Below are positions 8,226 to 16,112 of a DNA stretch of 64,000 nucleotides, in pieces. How positions within the stretch are numbered: position 1 is the first letter of the stretch; each line of letters begins with the position of its first letter. A model generated the notes under the pieces. It was given only the letters and a program-made list of their open reading frames with translations. It made no database searches and was not told the origin of the DNA. The translations under genes were made by a program, and so were the position numbers. The stretch spans positions 310,001 to 374,000 of the forward strand of contig JAFIGY010000012.1 of NCBI GenBank assembly GCA_017849435.1, in the 5' to 3' direction. Source of the DNA: Chitinophaga niabensis. GTDB lineage: Bacteria > Bacteroidota > Bacteroidia > Chitinophagales > Chitinophagaceae.

Positions 8226-10448
8226 ATGTCATCAGCTATAACGAAAGAATCTTTCCCTGTATTGGAAATGACCTGCGCGGCCTGTGCCATCAGCGTGGAA
8301 TCGATCCTGAAATCGGTTCCGGGTGTAGAGAATGCAGGCGTGAACTTCGCCAACCAGAGCGCCTGGGTGGAATATGACCACACTGTAACAGTGGACACAC
8401 TGCAGGGAGCGGTTCGTTCTATCGGGTACGACCTTGTGATCGACAAGGATAACCAGGAAGAAGTAAAAGAAGAAGCACAGCGGAGACATTATAGAGCAGT
8501 GAAACAAAGAACGATCTGGTCATCGGTCTTATCGTTGCCCATCGTCATTATTGGAATGTTCTTTATGAACATGCCCTATGGAAACTGGATTATGATGACA
8601 CTGGCCACACCGGTCGTGTTCTTTTTCGGTCGCAGCTTTTTTGTAAATGCCTGGAAGCAGGCCCGGCACAGGAAAGCCAATATGGACACCCTCGTGGCAC
8701 TAAGCACCGGCATCGCCTGGCTCTTCAGCGCCTTTAATACGATATACCCCGAATTCTGGCACCAGCGCGGCCTTCATCCGCATGTATACTTTGAAGCAGC
8801 CGCGGTGGTGATCGCTTTTATTTCATTGGGTAAACTGCTGGAAGAAAAAGCGAAATCCAACACCTCCTCCGCCATCAAAAAACTGATCGGCCTGCAACCC
8901 AAAACGGTATTGCTGATAGACGCCGCCGGTCATGTACAGGAAGTACCGATCGCCAGCGTGAAAGTGAATGATCTCCTCTTAGTGAAACCGGGTGAGAAAA
9001 TACCGGTAGACGGTAGCGTGGCGGGCGGGGAATCTTATGTGGACGAGAGCATGATTACCGGGGAACCCGTGCCTGTGATCAAAAAGCAGGGAGATCATGT
9101 GTTCGCCGGAACGATCAACCAGAAAGGCAGCTTCCGGTTCCGTGCGGAAAAAGTAGGGGCGGATACCCTCTTATCCCAGATCATTAAAATGGTGCAGGAA
9201 GCGCAGGGTAGTAAGGCGCCTGTGCAGAAACTGGTGGATAAGATCGCAGGGATCTTCGTACCGGTAGTGATCGGGATCGCTATACTCACTTTCATTTCCT
9301 GGATGCTCTTCGGTGGCGACAATGCCTTCACGCACGCATTGCTGACCTCCGTGACCGTGCTGGTGATTGCCTGTCCCTGTGCATTGGGACTGGCCACACC
9401 TACAGCGATTATGGTGGGAGTGGGGAAAGGCGCGGAGAATAACATCCTCATCAAAGACGCGGAAAGCCTGGAACTGGCACATCAAACAAATGCCGTGATA
9501 TTGGATAAGACCGGTACTATCACCGAAGGAAAACCCGTGGTGACGGATATTACATGGGCACAACAGGGAACGGACCATGCCACGCATTTGTCTGTATTGT
9601 ATTCCCTGGAACGGCAATCAGAGCACCCGCTGGCCGAAGCGGTAACGGAACATCTCACGCAGCAGGGCGTAAAACCCGTCACGCTGCAGGGTTTTGAAAG
9701 CCTTACCGGTTTGGGGGTTGCAGGCGCTCTTCATCATCAATCTTATTACATCGGCAATAAAAAACTGATGCAACAACACGGCATCGCCATTGATCCGCAA
9801 CTGGCAGCGCTGGCGGACAAATGGCAGGAAGAGGCTAAAACGGTCATCTACTTTGCCGGCGGGCAACAGTTATTGGCGGTGATCGCCATTGCGGACAAGA
9901 TCAAGGAAACCTCCCGGCAGGCGATTGCAGCCCTGCAGAAAGATGGTATTGAAGTGTACATGCTGACGGGCGATAATGCGCATACTGCCGCGGCAGTGGC
10001 CAGAGCGGTGGGCATCCGGTCTTATAAAGCGGAAGTATTACCGTCTGACAAAGCGGCCTTTGTAAAAGAATTGCAGCAGAAAGGAAAAGTAGTAGCGATG
10101 GTGGGAGACGGTATCAACGATTCCCATGCATTGGCGCAGGCGGATGTAAGCATCGCGATGGGCAAGGGGTCTGATATCGCGATGGACGTGGCGAAAATGA
10201 CGCTGATCACATCTGATCTGAACAGTATTCCCAAAGCGCTGAAATTATCCCGGAAAACGGTAAGCGCAATCCGCCAGAACCTTTTCTGGGCCTTTATCTA
10301 CAATGTGATCGGTATACCCGTCGCGGCAGGTGTGCTCTTCCCGGTGAACGGGTTCCTGTTGGATCCGATGATCGCGGGCGCAGCCATGGCCCTCAGCTCC
10401 GTAAGTGTGGTGAGTAACAGTCTCCGGCTTAAAGCGGCTGCTTTATGA
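8226..10448 (+). CDS. copA: Copper-exporting P1B-1 ATPase (CopA)
   Basis: CopA pumps Cu(I) from the cytoplasm across the inner membrane using ATP. The 740-aa protein has one N-terminal HMA domain (MTCAAC, Cys17 and Cys20), a TGEP actuator loop, the CPC metal site (383-385), phosphorylation Asp427 in DKTGTITEG, and GDGIND. TM7/TM8 motifs are YNVIGIP and [12 protein letters not shown], the set typical of the Cu(I)/P1B-1 class. The gene begins 16 bases after a clear -7 box and overlaps the next gene by four bases (ATGA), so the oxidoreductase is translationally coupled. Control by the upstream AraC-HMA protein is inferred from the shared operator. Confidence 0.96.
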   Translation: MSSAITKESFPVLEMTCAACAISVESILKSVPGVENAGVNFANQSAWVEYDHTVTVDTLQGAVRSIGYDLVIDKDNQEEVKEEAQRRHYRAVKQRTIWSSVLSLPIVIIGMFFMNMPYGNWIMMTLATPVVFFFGRSFFVNAWKQARHRKANMDTLVALSTGIAWLFSAFNTIYPEFWHQRGLHPHVYFEAAAVVIAFISLGKLLEEKAKSNTSSAIKKLIGLQPKTVLLIDAAGHVQEVPIASVKVNDLLLVKPGEKIPVDGSVAGGESYVDESMITGEPVPVIKKQGDHVFAGTINQKGSFRFRAEKVGADTLLSQIIKMVQEAQGSKAPVQKLVDKIAGIFVPVVIGIAILTFISWMLFGGDNAFTHALLTSVTVLVIACPCALGLATPTAIMVGVGKGAENNILIKDAESLELAHQTNAVILDKTGTITEGKPVVTDITWAQQGTDHATHLSVLYSLERQSEHPLAEAVTEHLTQQGVKPVTLQGFESLTGLGVAGALHHQSYYIGNKKLMQQHGIAIDPQLAALADKWQEEAKTVIYFAGGQQLLAVIAIADKIKETSRQAIAALQKDGIEVYMLTGDNAHTAAAVARAVGIRSYKAEVLPSDKAAFVKELQQKGKVVAMVGDGINDSHALAQADVSIAMGKGSDIAMDVAKMTLITSDLNSIPKALKLSRKTVSAIRQNLFWAFIYNVIGIPVAAGVLFPVNGFLLDPMIAGAAMALSSVSVVSNSLRLKAAAL

Positions 10449-11503
10449 TCGATACTTATATCTGGGGCACTGCCGCAGTGATACAGGAAACCAAAGATAC
10501 GGTGACGGTGGTGTTTGATACCTACGGGGAAACATTCTCTTACAAACCCGGACAATTCATCCATCTCACGCTCAACATAGGAGGGGCGCCTGTCACCCGA
10601 TCTTACTCGCTCAGTTCATCGCCCGAAGAAGATCTGCTCCCTTCCATCACGGTGAAAAAAATACCCGGAGGTACGATGAGCGGTTACATTGTAGAAAAGG
10701 CGGCAGTGATCAATACCTGGCAGGTGAGTGGTCCGCATGGCGGATTTACGTTACCGGAAGATATATACAATGTGAAACAGTTAGTACTGCTGGCCGGAGG
10801 AAGCGGCATCACGCCGCTTTTCTCCATCGCCCGCGCTTTTGTAAAACGTTTTCCCGAAGCGGCAGTCACACTGATCTACTCCAGCCGCTCCGAAGAAGAG
10901 ATCATCTTCCGCGAGCAGATAGCGGACTGGGCGGGGAAAAATAAAGGGAACGTTCGCATCCACTACGCGCTTTCACAGGAGGAAAATACAACGGAATTAA
11001 CGGGGGCCACGCTGAGCAGGGGGCGGATCAATAAGCTGGTGGCGCGGAAAGTCATTAAAACCACCACCACCGATCCACTCGATGATATTCATTATTTCAT
11101 CTGCGGTCCTTCCGAACTCATGAAGATGCACCAGGAAATGCTAACGGCCCTGCAGGTGCCGGAAGAACGGATCTGCCTGGAATGGTTCGCACCGGAAGCC
11201 GGTTCACAGAATGCTGCGCTGCCGGAAGATAAACAGGAAGTATTACTGCATTTCTATGAACAAACCAACCTCCTCGAAGTAGACGCGGGAAAAAATATTC
11301 TTGCTGCCGCACTGGAAGAGAAAATACCCTTGCCCTTTTCCTGCAAAGCCGGTACCTGCGGTATATGCGCAGCCAGACTCATCTCCGGAAAGGTGACCAT
11401 GCTGAACAACTTCGCGCTGCGGAAAACCGCGGTAGACGAGGGTTGGGTGCTGCTTTGCCAAAGTTATCCGTTGACGCCGGACGTTACCGTGGAAATTATA
11501 TAA
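10445..11503 (+). CDS. FAD/NAD(P)H oxidoreductase with C-terminal 2Fe-2S domain (PaaE/Hmp-reductase-like)
   Basis: The 352-aa soluble electron-transfer protein has a ferredoxin-reductase FAD domain (RSYSLSSSP, Arg52), an NAD(P)H-binding domain ([13 protein letters not shown], about 115-127) and a plant-type 2Fe-2S ferredoxin domain. The cluster Cys ligands are Cys300, Cys305, Cys308 and Cys338. The domain order matches the reductase subunit PaaE of phenylacetyl-CoA epoxidase and related ferredoxin-NADP reductases. There are no oxygenase genes nearby. Instead it overlaps copA by four bases, and its 3' end holds the first operator half-site of the copZ promoter. A role in copper handling, such as keeping copper as Cu(I) or repairing redox damage, is inference; a generic reductase is the safe call. 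Confidence 0.88.
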   Translation: MIDTYIWGTAAVIQETKDTVTVVFDTYGETFSYKPGQFIHLTLNIGGAPVTRSYSLSSSPEEDLLPSITVKKIPGGTMSGYIVEKAAVINTWQVSGPHGGFTLPEDIYNVKQLVLLAGGSGITPLFSIARAFVKRFPEAAVTLIYSSRSEEEIIFREQIADWAGKNKGNVRIHYALSQEENTTELTGATLSRGRINKLVARKVIKTTTTDPLDDIHYFICGPSELMKMHQEMLTALQVPEERICLEWFAPEAGSQNAALPEDKQEVLLHFYEQTNLLEVDAGKNILAAALEEKIPLPFSCKAGTCGICAARLISGKVTMLNNFALRKTAVDEGWVLLCQSYPLTPDVTVEII

Positions 11504-11554
11504 AGATCAAAAGCAATTGTGTAACAGGCAGGCAATCAACGGATCGTAATTTTA
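11494..11554 (+). promoter_or_regulatory. Tandem AraC-type operator and promoter of the copZ-like gene
   Basis: Half-site AATTATATAAA at 11494-11504 spans the stop codon of the oxidoreductase gene. Half-site AATTGTGTAAC at 11515-11525 starts 21 bases later. After 21 bases comes TAATTTTA (11547-11554), a 7/8 -7 element. Bases between the second half-site and the -7 box also resemble the 7531 promoter (GGCAGGCAAT in both). Confidence 0.7.
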
Positions 11555-11600
11555 CATCGTTGATCAGGCAAGCAAATTATCACTTAAAAAGATATACAAA

Positions 11601-11813
11601 ATGGAAACAGTTCAATTTAAAACAAACATCAAATGTTCAGGTTGCATCGCTACCGTTACGCCGGTACTGAATGAATTGGCCGGACAGGATAACTGGGAAG
11701 TAGATCTGTTGAGTCCGGATAAAGTGCTGACCGTATCCACAGAGAACGCAAATGAAGCGCAGATAAAACAGGCCATAGAAAAGGCAGGCTATAAAGCAGA
11801 AGCATTAGCATAG
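11601..11813 (+). CDS. copZ: Cytoplasmic copper chaperone, HMA domain (CopZ-like)
   Basis: This 70-aa protein is a single heavy-metal-associated ferredoxin-like fold with no signal peptide. The binding loop is NIKCSGC (Cys12, Cys15), followed by the second half of the fold ending in KAGYKAE. CopZ proteins carry Cu(I) to CopA and to sensors. It has its own promoter with the shared 21-bp repeat operator, 46 bases upstream, and a strong hairpin follows it, so it is probably a monocistronic, highly expressed unit. Cu over Zn is inferred from the context. Confidence 0.9.
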   Translation: METVQFKTNIKCSGCIATVTPVLNELAGQDNWEVDLLSPDKVLTVSTENANEAQIKQAIEKAGYKAEALA

Positions 11814-11831
11814 GGTTTTAGTGTTTTATGA

Positions 11832-11858
11832 ATACGGGCGGTCATGTACCGCCCGTAT
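11832..11858 (+). terminator. Rho-independent-like terminator after copZ
   Basis: A perfect 11-bp inverted repeat (ATACGGGCGGT and ACCGCCCGTAT) encloses a five-base loop. Only a short T-rich stretch (CTTTAA) follows shortly after, so it may also act by stabilising the 3' end. It separates copZ from the next operator, whose first half-site starts at 11883. Confidence 0.75.
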
Positions 11859-11882
11859 GCTTTAAGGACATTGATGCACCAA

Positions 11883-11943
11883 TAAAATATAAACCTTCTA
11901 CAAAATTATATAACATTTTATCCGGCTGCCGCCGTTATTTTTG
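11883..11943 (+). promoter_or_regulatory. Tandem AraC-type operator and promoter of the HYC protein gene
   Basis: A degenerate half-site TAAAATATAAA (11883-11893) is followed 21 bases later by a full half-site AATTATATAAC (11904-11914). After 21 bases comes TATTTTTG (11936-11943), a perfect TAnnTTTG element. The ATG at 11950 lies only six bases after the -7 box, which predicts a leaderless transcript. Confidence 0.65.
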
Positions 11944-11949
11944 TTACGC

Positions 11950-12354
11950 ATGAAGAAACTCCTCACACTGATCATCGCCGTTCTCTACGTGGGAACATCC
12001 ACCGGAGCCACTTTCCAGATGCACTACTGCATGGGAAAGCTGGTAGGGGTGGCGTTGTGGGAAGATGCTGCCGGTAAATGCGATAAATGCAAGGCAGGTC
12101 ATCATAAAAAGGCCACCTGCCAGAAGCAATGCTGTAAGGATGCGCATAAGACCGTCAAATTGGAGAAAGACCAGAAGGTGGCTGAGAATGCCCTGAATAT
12201 CGCACAGCATATGGCAGTAGCCGTGCCCGTTCCGGGAATTGAACTTCCCCGGGTACAGGTGGTAACCGTAGCGGAAGAACTGCCGCTCAGCAATGCTCCG
12301 CCGCGAAGCGGCAAGGTACATACCTACCTGTTGAATTGCACTTTCCTGATCTGA
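11950..12354 (+). CDS. HYC_CC_PP-type small exported Cys/His-rich protein
   Basis: The 134-aa protein starts with a signal-peptide-like segment (residues 1-20), then HYC (25-27), CDKC (44-47), a Lys/His/Cys-rich stretch with QCCKD (about 60-64) and a C-terminal APPRS. This series of HYC, CC and PP signatures is that of a Bacteroidota family known by those motifs. Its biochemical function is not established. The many Cys and His residues, the shared copper-type operator and the position between copZ and a periplasmic HMA protein support copper binding in the periplasm. The ATG at 11950 was chosen over a TTG three codons upstream, which lies in the -7 box. Confidence 0.8.
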   Translation: MKKLLTLIIAVLYVGTSTGATFQMHYCMGKLVGVALWEDAAGKCDKCKAGHHKKATCQKQCCKDAHKTVKLEKDQKVAENALNIAQHMAVAVPVPGIELPRVQVVTVAEELPLSNAPPRSGKVHTYLLNCTFLI

Positions 12355-12514
12355 GCTTCCCCCCGAAAGGCGTACCATCCCCGGTTGCAGCCTGTTAACA
12401 CCCGATCACACAATTTTTAAGCAAAAAATTTACGGTGTATGAAACTGAGCCAACGCTATGCGATTGTAATGGCCTGTATCGTCATCAAACAATAACACTT
12501 AAATCCTGTTTACA

Positions 12515-12880
12515 ATGAAAAAAGTATTGTCTCTCCTGATCGCTATGATCGCTTTGTTCGGTATCACTAAAGTATCCGCTCAGGATAAAAAGACCGAAAC
12601 TTTTAAAGTCTCCGGGAATTGCAACATGTGCAAAAAGCGTATCGAAAAAGCCGCTACGACAGATGGCGTGAGCAAAGCCGAATGGAATGTGAAAACGAAG
12701 ATCATGACTGTGGCTTACGATGCTTCCAAAACCAGCAGCATCGCCATTCAGAAGAAAATAGCCGCCGTTGGGCATGATACGGAAAAAGAGCAGGCAACGG
12801 ATGATGTATACAATAAACTGCCTGACTGCTGCCGCTATGATCGTAAAGGAGGCGCTGCACACGATCATCAACATAAATAA
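12515..12880 (+). CDS. Periplasmic HMA-domain metal-binding protein
   Basis: The 121-aa protein has a signal peptide (cleavage probably after VSA at residue 22), an HMA fold with GNCNMCKKRIE (Cys36, Cys39), and a C-terminal tail with PDCCRY and HDHQHK that can add Cys and His ligands. It lies five bases before the CusA gene, so it is probably co-transcribed with the pump. It may hand Cu(I) or Ag(I) to the periplasmic side of the efflux complex, in the way CusF does, although it is not homologous to CusF. The 160-base gap upstream contains no copy of the 21-bp operator, so it may be read through from the HYC gene. Confidence 0.87.
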   Translation: MKKVLSLLIAMIALFGITKVSAQDKKTETFKVSGNCNMCKKRIEKAATTDGVSKAEWNVKTKIMTVAYDASKTSSIAIQKKIAAVGHDTEKEQATDDVYNKLPDCCRYDRKGGAAHDHQHK

Positions 12881-12885
12881 CAGGC

Positions 12886-14172
12886 ATGGTACATCGGATT
12901 ATTGAATGGTCATTACGCAACCGGTTCATCGTGCTGGTGATGGGGGCTGCTTTGTTTGCCTGGGGCATCTTTGCGGTTAAGAAAAATCCCATCGACGCCA
13001 TCCCCGATCTGTCTGAGAACCAGGTGATCGTATTCACGGAATGGATGGGACGGGGCCCGCAGCTGATAGAGGATCAGGTGACTTACCCGTTGGTGACCAA
13101 CCTGCAGGGGCTGCCGCGCATCAAATATGTAAGAGGTTCTTCCATGTTCGGGATGAGTTTTATTTACGTGATCTTCAACGATGATGTAGATATCTATTGG
13201 GCGAGGGAGCGGGTGCTGGAAAGATTGAGCACGGTGTCAAGGACGCTGCCGACGGGCGTTACGCCACAATTGGGGCCGGATGGTACTGGTGTGGGGCATA
13301 TCCTGTGGTATACGCTCGATGCACCGGGAATGGACCTGGGAGAGCAAAGGGCGTTGCAGGACTGGTACGTGAAGTTTGCGTTGCAGAATGTGGAAGGCGT
13401 GAGCGAGATTGCTTCTTTCGGCGGATTTCAGAAACAATACCAGATCACTGTGGATCCCAACAAGCTGCTATACTACCGGTTGTCCGTAGCGGAAGTGATC
13501 AATGCCATCCGCACCAATAACAACGAGTCCGGGGGCCGCAAGTTCGAGATCAGCGATATCGGGTATATCATCAAAACCTCCGGCTACCTGAAATCCGTAG
13601 AGGAGATCGGGAACATTGCGATCAAAACGCAGAACAGCATTCCCATAAAGGTGGCGGATATAGCGGCGGTGCAAATGACCGGGGAAACCCGGCTGGGTAT
13701 ATTTGACCAGGATGGCAAAGGAGAACGTGTAGGCGGGATCGTGGTGATGCGGTATGGAGAGAACGCGGACGCAGTGATTGACAAAGTGAAGGAGAAGATG
13801 AAGGAAGTAGCGAAAGGGTTCCCGGATGGTGTGAAGTTTGACATCGTCTATGACCGCGGAGAGCTGATCAAAGAATCCGTGGATTCCATCAAAAGCACGC
13901 TCATCGAGGAAATGATCGTAGTGTCTGTAGTGGTGATCATCTTCCTGTTTCACTGGCGCAGCGCCCTGAGCATCATCATCCAGATACCAATCACACTGGC
14001 CGCAAGTTTTATCCTGTTAAACGCATTCGGCATTTCCTCCAATATCATGTCACTCACCGGCATTGCCCTGGCGATTGGTGTAATTGTGGATAACGGGATT
14101 ATTATGAGTGAAAACGCTTACAAGCACCTGTCAGAAAGGTACAGTGCGTGGCAGGAGCAACAGAAAAAATAA
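12886..14172 (+). CDS. cusA: CusA-type Cu/Ag RND pump, N-terminal part (frame-interrupted)
   Basis: These 428 residues are the N-terminal part of a CusA pump: TM1 (NRFIVLVMGAALFAWGIF), the first periplasmic half, and TM2 to TM4 with GIALAIGVIVDNGIIMSEN. The latter has the single Asp of CusA rather than the CzcA pattern, so it points to Cu(I)/Ag(I). The frame ends at TAA 14170-14172 in the cytoplasmic loop after TM4, right after six A residues. The rest of the protein continues in the -1 frame from the same point. One more A in the run would join the two parts into about 1075 aa, the normal CusA length. The cause may be mutation, a sequencing error in a homopolymer, or recoding. It is the second gene of a metal operon after the HMA protein. 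Confidence 0.88.
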   Translation: MVHRIIEWSLRNRFIVLVMGAALFAWGIFAVKKNPIDAIPDLSENQVIVFTEWMGRGPQLIEDQVTYPLVTNLQGLPRIKYVRGSSMFGMSFIYVIFNDDVDIYWARERVLERLSTVSRTLPTGVTPQLGPDGTGVGHILWYTLDAPGMDLGEQRALQDWYVKFALQNVEGVSEIASFGGFQKQYQITVDPNKLLYYRLSVAEVINAIRTNNNESGGRKFEISDIGYIIKTSGYLKSVEEIGNIAIKTQNSIPIKVADIAAVQMTGETRLGIFDQDGKGERVGGIVVMRYGENADAVIDKVKEKMKEVAKGFPDGVKFDIVYDRGELIKESVDSIKSTLIEEMIVVSVVVIIFLFHWRSALSIIIQIPITLAASFILLNAFGISSNIMSLTGIALAIGVIVDNGIIMSENAYKHLSERYSAWQEQQKK

Positions 14173-14180
14173 ATACAATG
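14161..14180 (+). other. Frameshift point in cusA at an A6 run
   Basis: In the first frame the codons read cag-aaa-aaa-taa. In the -1 frame they read through into ata-aat-aca-atg, which continues the pump. The stop (14170-14172) and the downstream ATG (14178) are five bases apart. G-AAA-AAA is close to a -1 slippery heptamer but lacks a perfect first base, and six A are few for polymerase slippage. Translational restart at 14178 is a further option. Confidence 0.6.
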
Positions 14181-16112
14181 CGTTGGTTTAGAAAAATATT
14201 CAGGAAGTCGCCCGACTGGATCTCGGAAGAGGAGCGGCTGAAGGTGATAGAACAATCCAGCAAACAGGTGTCCCGCGGCGTTTTCTTCGCCACGATCATC
14301 ATCATCACTTCGTTCCTGCCCGTTTTCATGTTAACGGGACAAGAGGGAAAGCTGTTTCACCCACTCGCCTATACGAAAACATTTATCATGATCGTGGATG
14401 CGCTGCTGGTGATCACATTGGCGCCGGTGCTGATCTCTTTCTTCATGAAGGGGAAGTTCCGGCCGGATCATGACAACCCGGTGAACAGGGTGCTGGAGCG
14501 GGTATACGAGCCGATCATCAAAGGTGTGCTCAAATGGCGTAAGACCACCATCGCGATCAATGTGATTGCGCTGGTGATCACGGTGCCTCTGCTGAAAAGC
14601 CTGGGCAGCGAGTTCATGCCGCCGTTGGACGAACAGAGCATCCTGTTCATGCCGGTAACGCTGCCGGATATTTCCAATGCGGAAGCAAAGCGTATCCTCC
14701 AGGTGCAGGACAAGATCATCAAATCCGTACCGGAAGTGGATAAAGTACTGGGAAAGGCCGGTCGCGCCAGCACTGCAACGGACAACTCGCCGATCAGCAT
14801 GATCGAGACCATCATCATGCTCAAGCCGAAATCCCAATGGCGGGAAGGCAAAACGAAGAAAGATATCATCAATGAGCTGGATGCCAAATTGCAGATACCG
14901 GGTGTGGTCAATGGCTGGACCCAGCCGATCATCAACCGTATCAACATGTTGGCTACCGGTATTCGTACGGACGTGGGCGTGAAGGTATACGGGCAAAGCC
15001 TGGATTCCATTGCCATCGTATCCGAACGTGTTAAAAAAGCGCTGGAAGGAACGCCGGGTGTGATGGACCTGTACGTGGAGCCGGTGACCGGGGGTAAGTA
15101 CCTGGACATTCAGGTGAGGCGGGCGGATCTCTCCCGCTACGGTCTCAGTGTAGACGACGTGAACCAGACCGTAGAAACGGCGCTGGGTGGTGCTCCCGTG
15201 GGAAACACCATCGAAGGGCGCCAGCGGTTCTCCATCAGTGTGCGCCTGGCGCAGGACTACCGGAACAGCGTGGAGCGCATCAAACGCATCCCCCTCATGT
15301 CCGCTTCCATGGGAGAAGTGCCTTTATCGTCCGTAGCAGATGTGAAGTTCGTGGATGGCCCGCCCATGATCACTTCCGAGAACGCCATGCTCCGGGGCGC
15401 CGTACTGTTCAACGTGCGCGGGCGGGACCTCGGCAGCACCGTGAAAGAAGCGATCGGCAAGATGAGCCAGGCCAAAGGCGTTTTGCCTTCCGGTTATTAC
15501 CTTGAATGGAGCGGGCAGTATGAGAACCTGATCCGCGGCCAGCAAACCCTCATGTGGATTGCGCCGGTGGTGCTGGTGATCATCTTCTTCTCCCTGTACT
15601 TCGCGTTCCATTCCATCCGCGAAGCCTTCCTCAGCCTGATCACCGTTCCCTTCGCACTGATCGGTGGGGCGTATATGATCTATTTCTGGGGAGTGAATCT
15701 CTCCGTGGCCGTAGCGGTAGGGTTTATCGCCTTGTTCGGGATAGCGGTGGAAACCGGGATCGTGATGGTGATCTATCTGAACGACGCCATGCAGCAACTG
15801 GTGAAACTGAAAGGCAATTCCGCCGGAACGATCACGAAAGAAGATCTCCGGCACTACGTGATCTATGGCGCGGCCAAGCGGCTAAGGCCCAAACTGATGA
15901 CCGTATGCGTATCCCTCTTCGGCCTTGTGCCTGTATTGTGGGCTACCGGCGTAGGAACGGATGTGATGAAACCGATCGTATTACCGATGATCGGCGGGGT
16001 GTTGACTTCCTCCACCCATATTTTGCTGGTGACGCCGTTGATCTTTTTAATGTCGAAAGAGTATGAATTACGCAAATACGGAAAACTGGAGATTCATGAA
16101 GTACATCACTAG
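14178..16112 (+). CDS. cusA: CusA-type Cu/Ag RND pump, C-terminal part (frame-interrupted)
   Basis: These residues continue CusA from the loop after TM4: SKQVSRGVFFATIIIITSF (TM5), GQEGKLFHPLAYTKTF, the second periplasmic half with INRINMLATGIRTDVGVKVYG, and the final TM block ending near GIAVETGIVMVIYLNDAM and GGVLTSSTHILLVTPLI. The Met in NMLATG corresponds to one of the three copper-binding Met of E. coli CusA, supporting Cu/Ag as substrate. The first ATG in this frame that follows the stop of the N-terminal part is 14178; an earlier ATG at 14148 overlaps that part. If both pieces are made separately they would need to assemble in the membrane. The 3' end overlaps the TolC gene by 17 bases. 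Confidence 0.88.
   Translation: MRWFRKIFRKSPDWISEEERLKVIEQSSKQVSRGVFFATIIIITSFLPVFMLTGQEGKLFHPLAYTKTFIMIVDALLVITLAPVLISFFMKGKFRPDHDNPVNRVLERVYEPIIKGVLKWRKTTIAINVIALVITVPLLKSLGSEFMPPLDEQSILFMPVTLPDISNAEAKRILQVQDKIIKSVPEVDKVLGKAGRASTATDNSPISMIETIIMLKPKSQWREGKTKKDIINELDAKLQIPGVVNGWTQPIINRINMLATGIRTDVGVKVYGQSLDSIAIVSERVKKALEGTPGVMDLYVEPVTGGKYLDIQVRRADLSRYGLSVDDVNQTVETALGGAPVGNTIEGRQRFSISVRLAQDYRNSVERIKRIPLMSASMGEVPLSSVADVKFVDGPPMITSENAMLRGAVLFNVRGRDLGSTVKEAIGKMSQAKGVLPSGYYLEWSGQYENLIRGQQTLMWIAPVVLVIIFFSLYFAFHSIREAFLSLITVPFALIGGAYMIYFWGVNLSVAVAVGFIALFGIAVETGIVMVIYLNDAMQQLVKLKGNSAGTITKEDLRHYVIYGAAKRLRPKLMTVCVSLFGLVPVLWATGVGTDVMKPIVLPMIGGVLTSSTHILLVTPLIFLMSKEYELRKYGKLEIHEVHH

Noticed and set aside
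12439-12495. An 18-codon open frame (MKLSQRYAIVMACIVIKQ) just before the periplasmic HMA gene
   Set aside because: It is very short, has no promoter or ribosome site, and no known leader peptide looks like it. It could be a leader, but I cannot support it.
12886-16112. CusA called a dead pseudogene
   Set aside because: Both halves are otherwise intact with no other stop, and the genes around are tightly packed, so a sequencing artefact or recoding is at least as likely.
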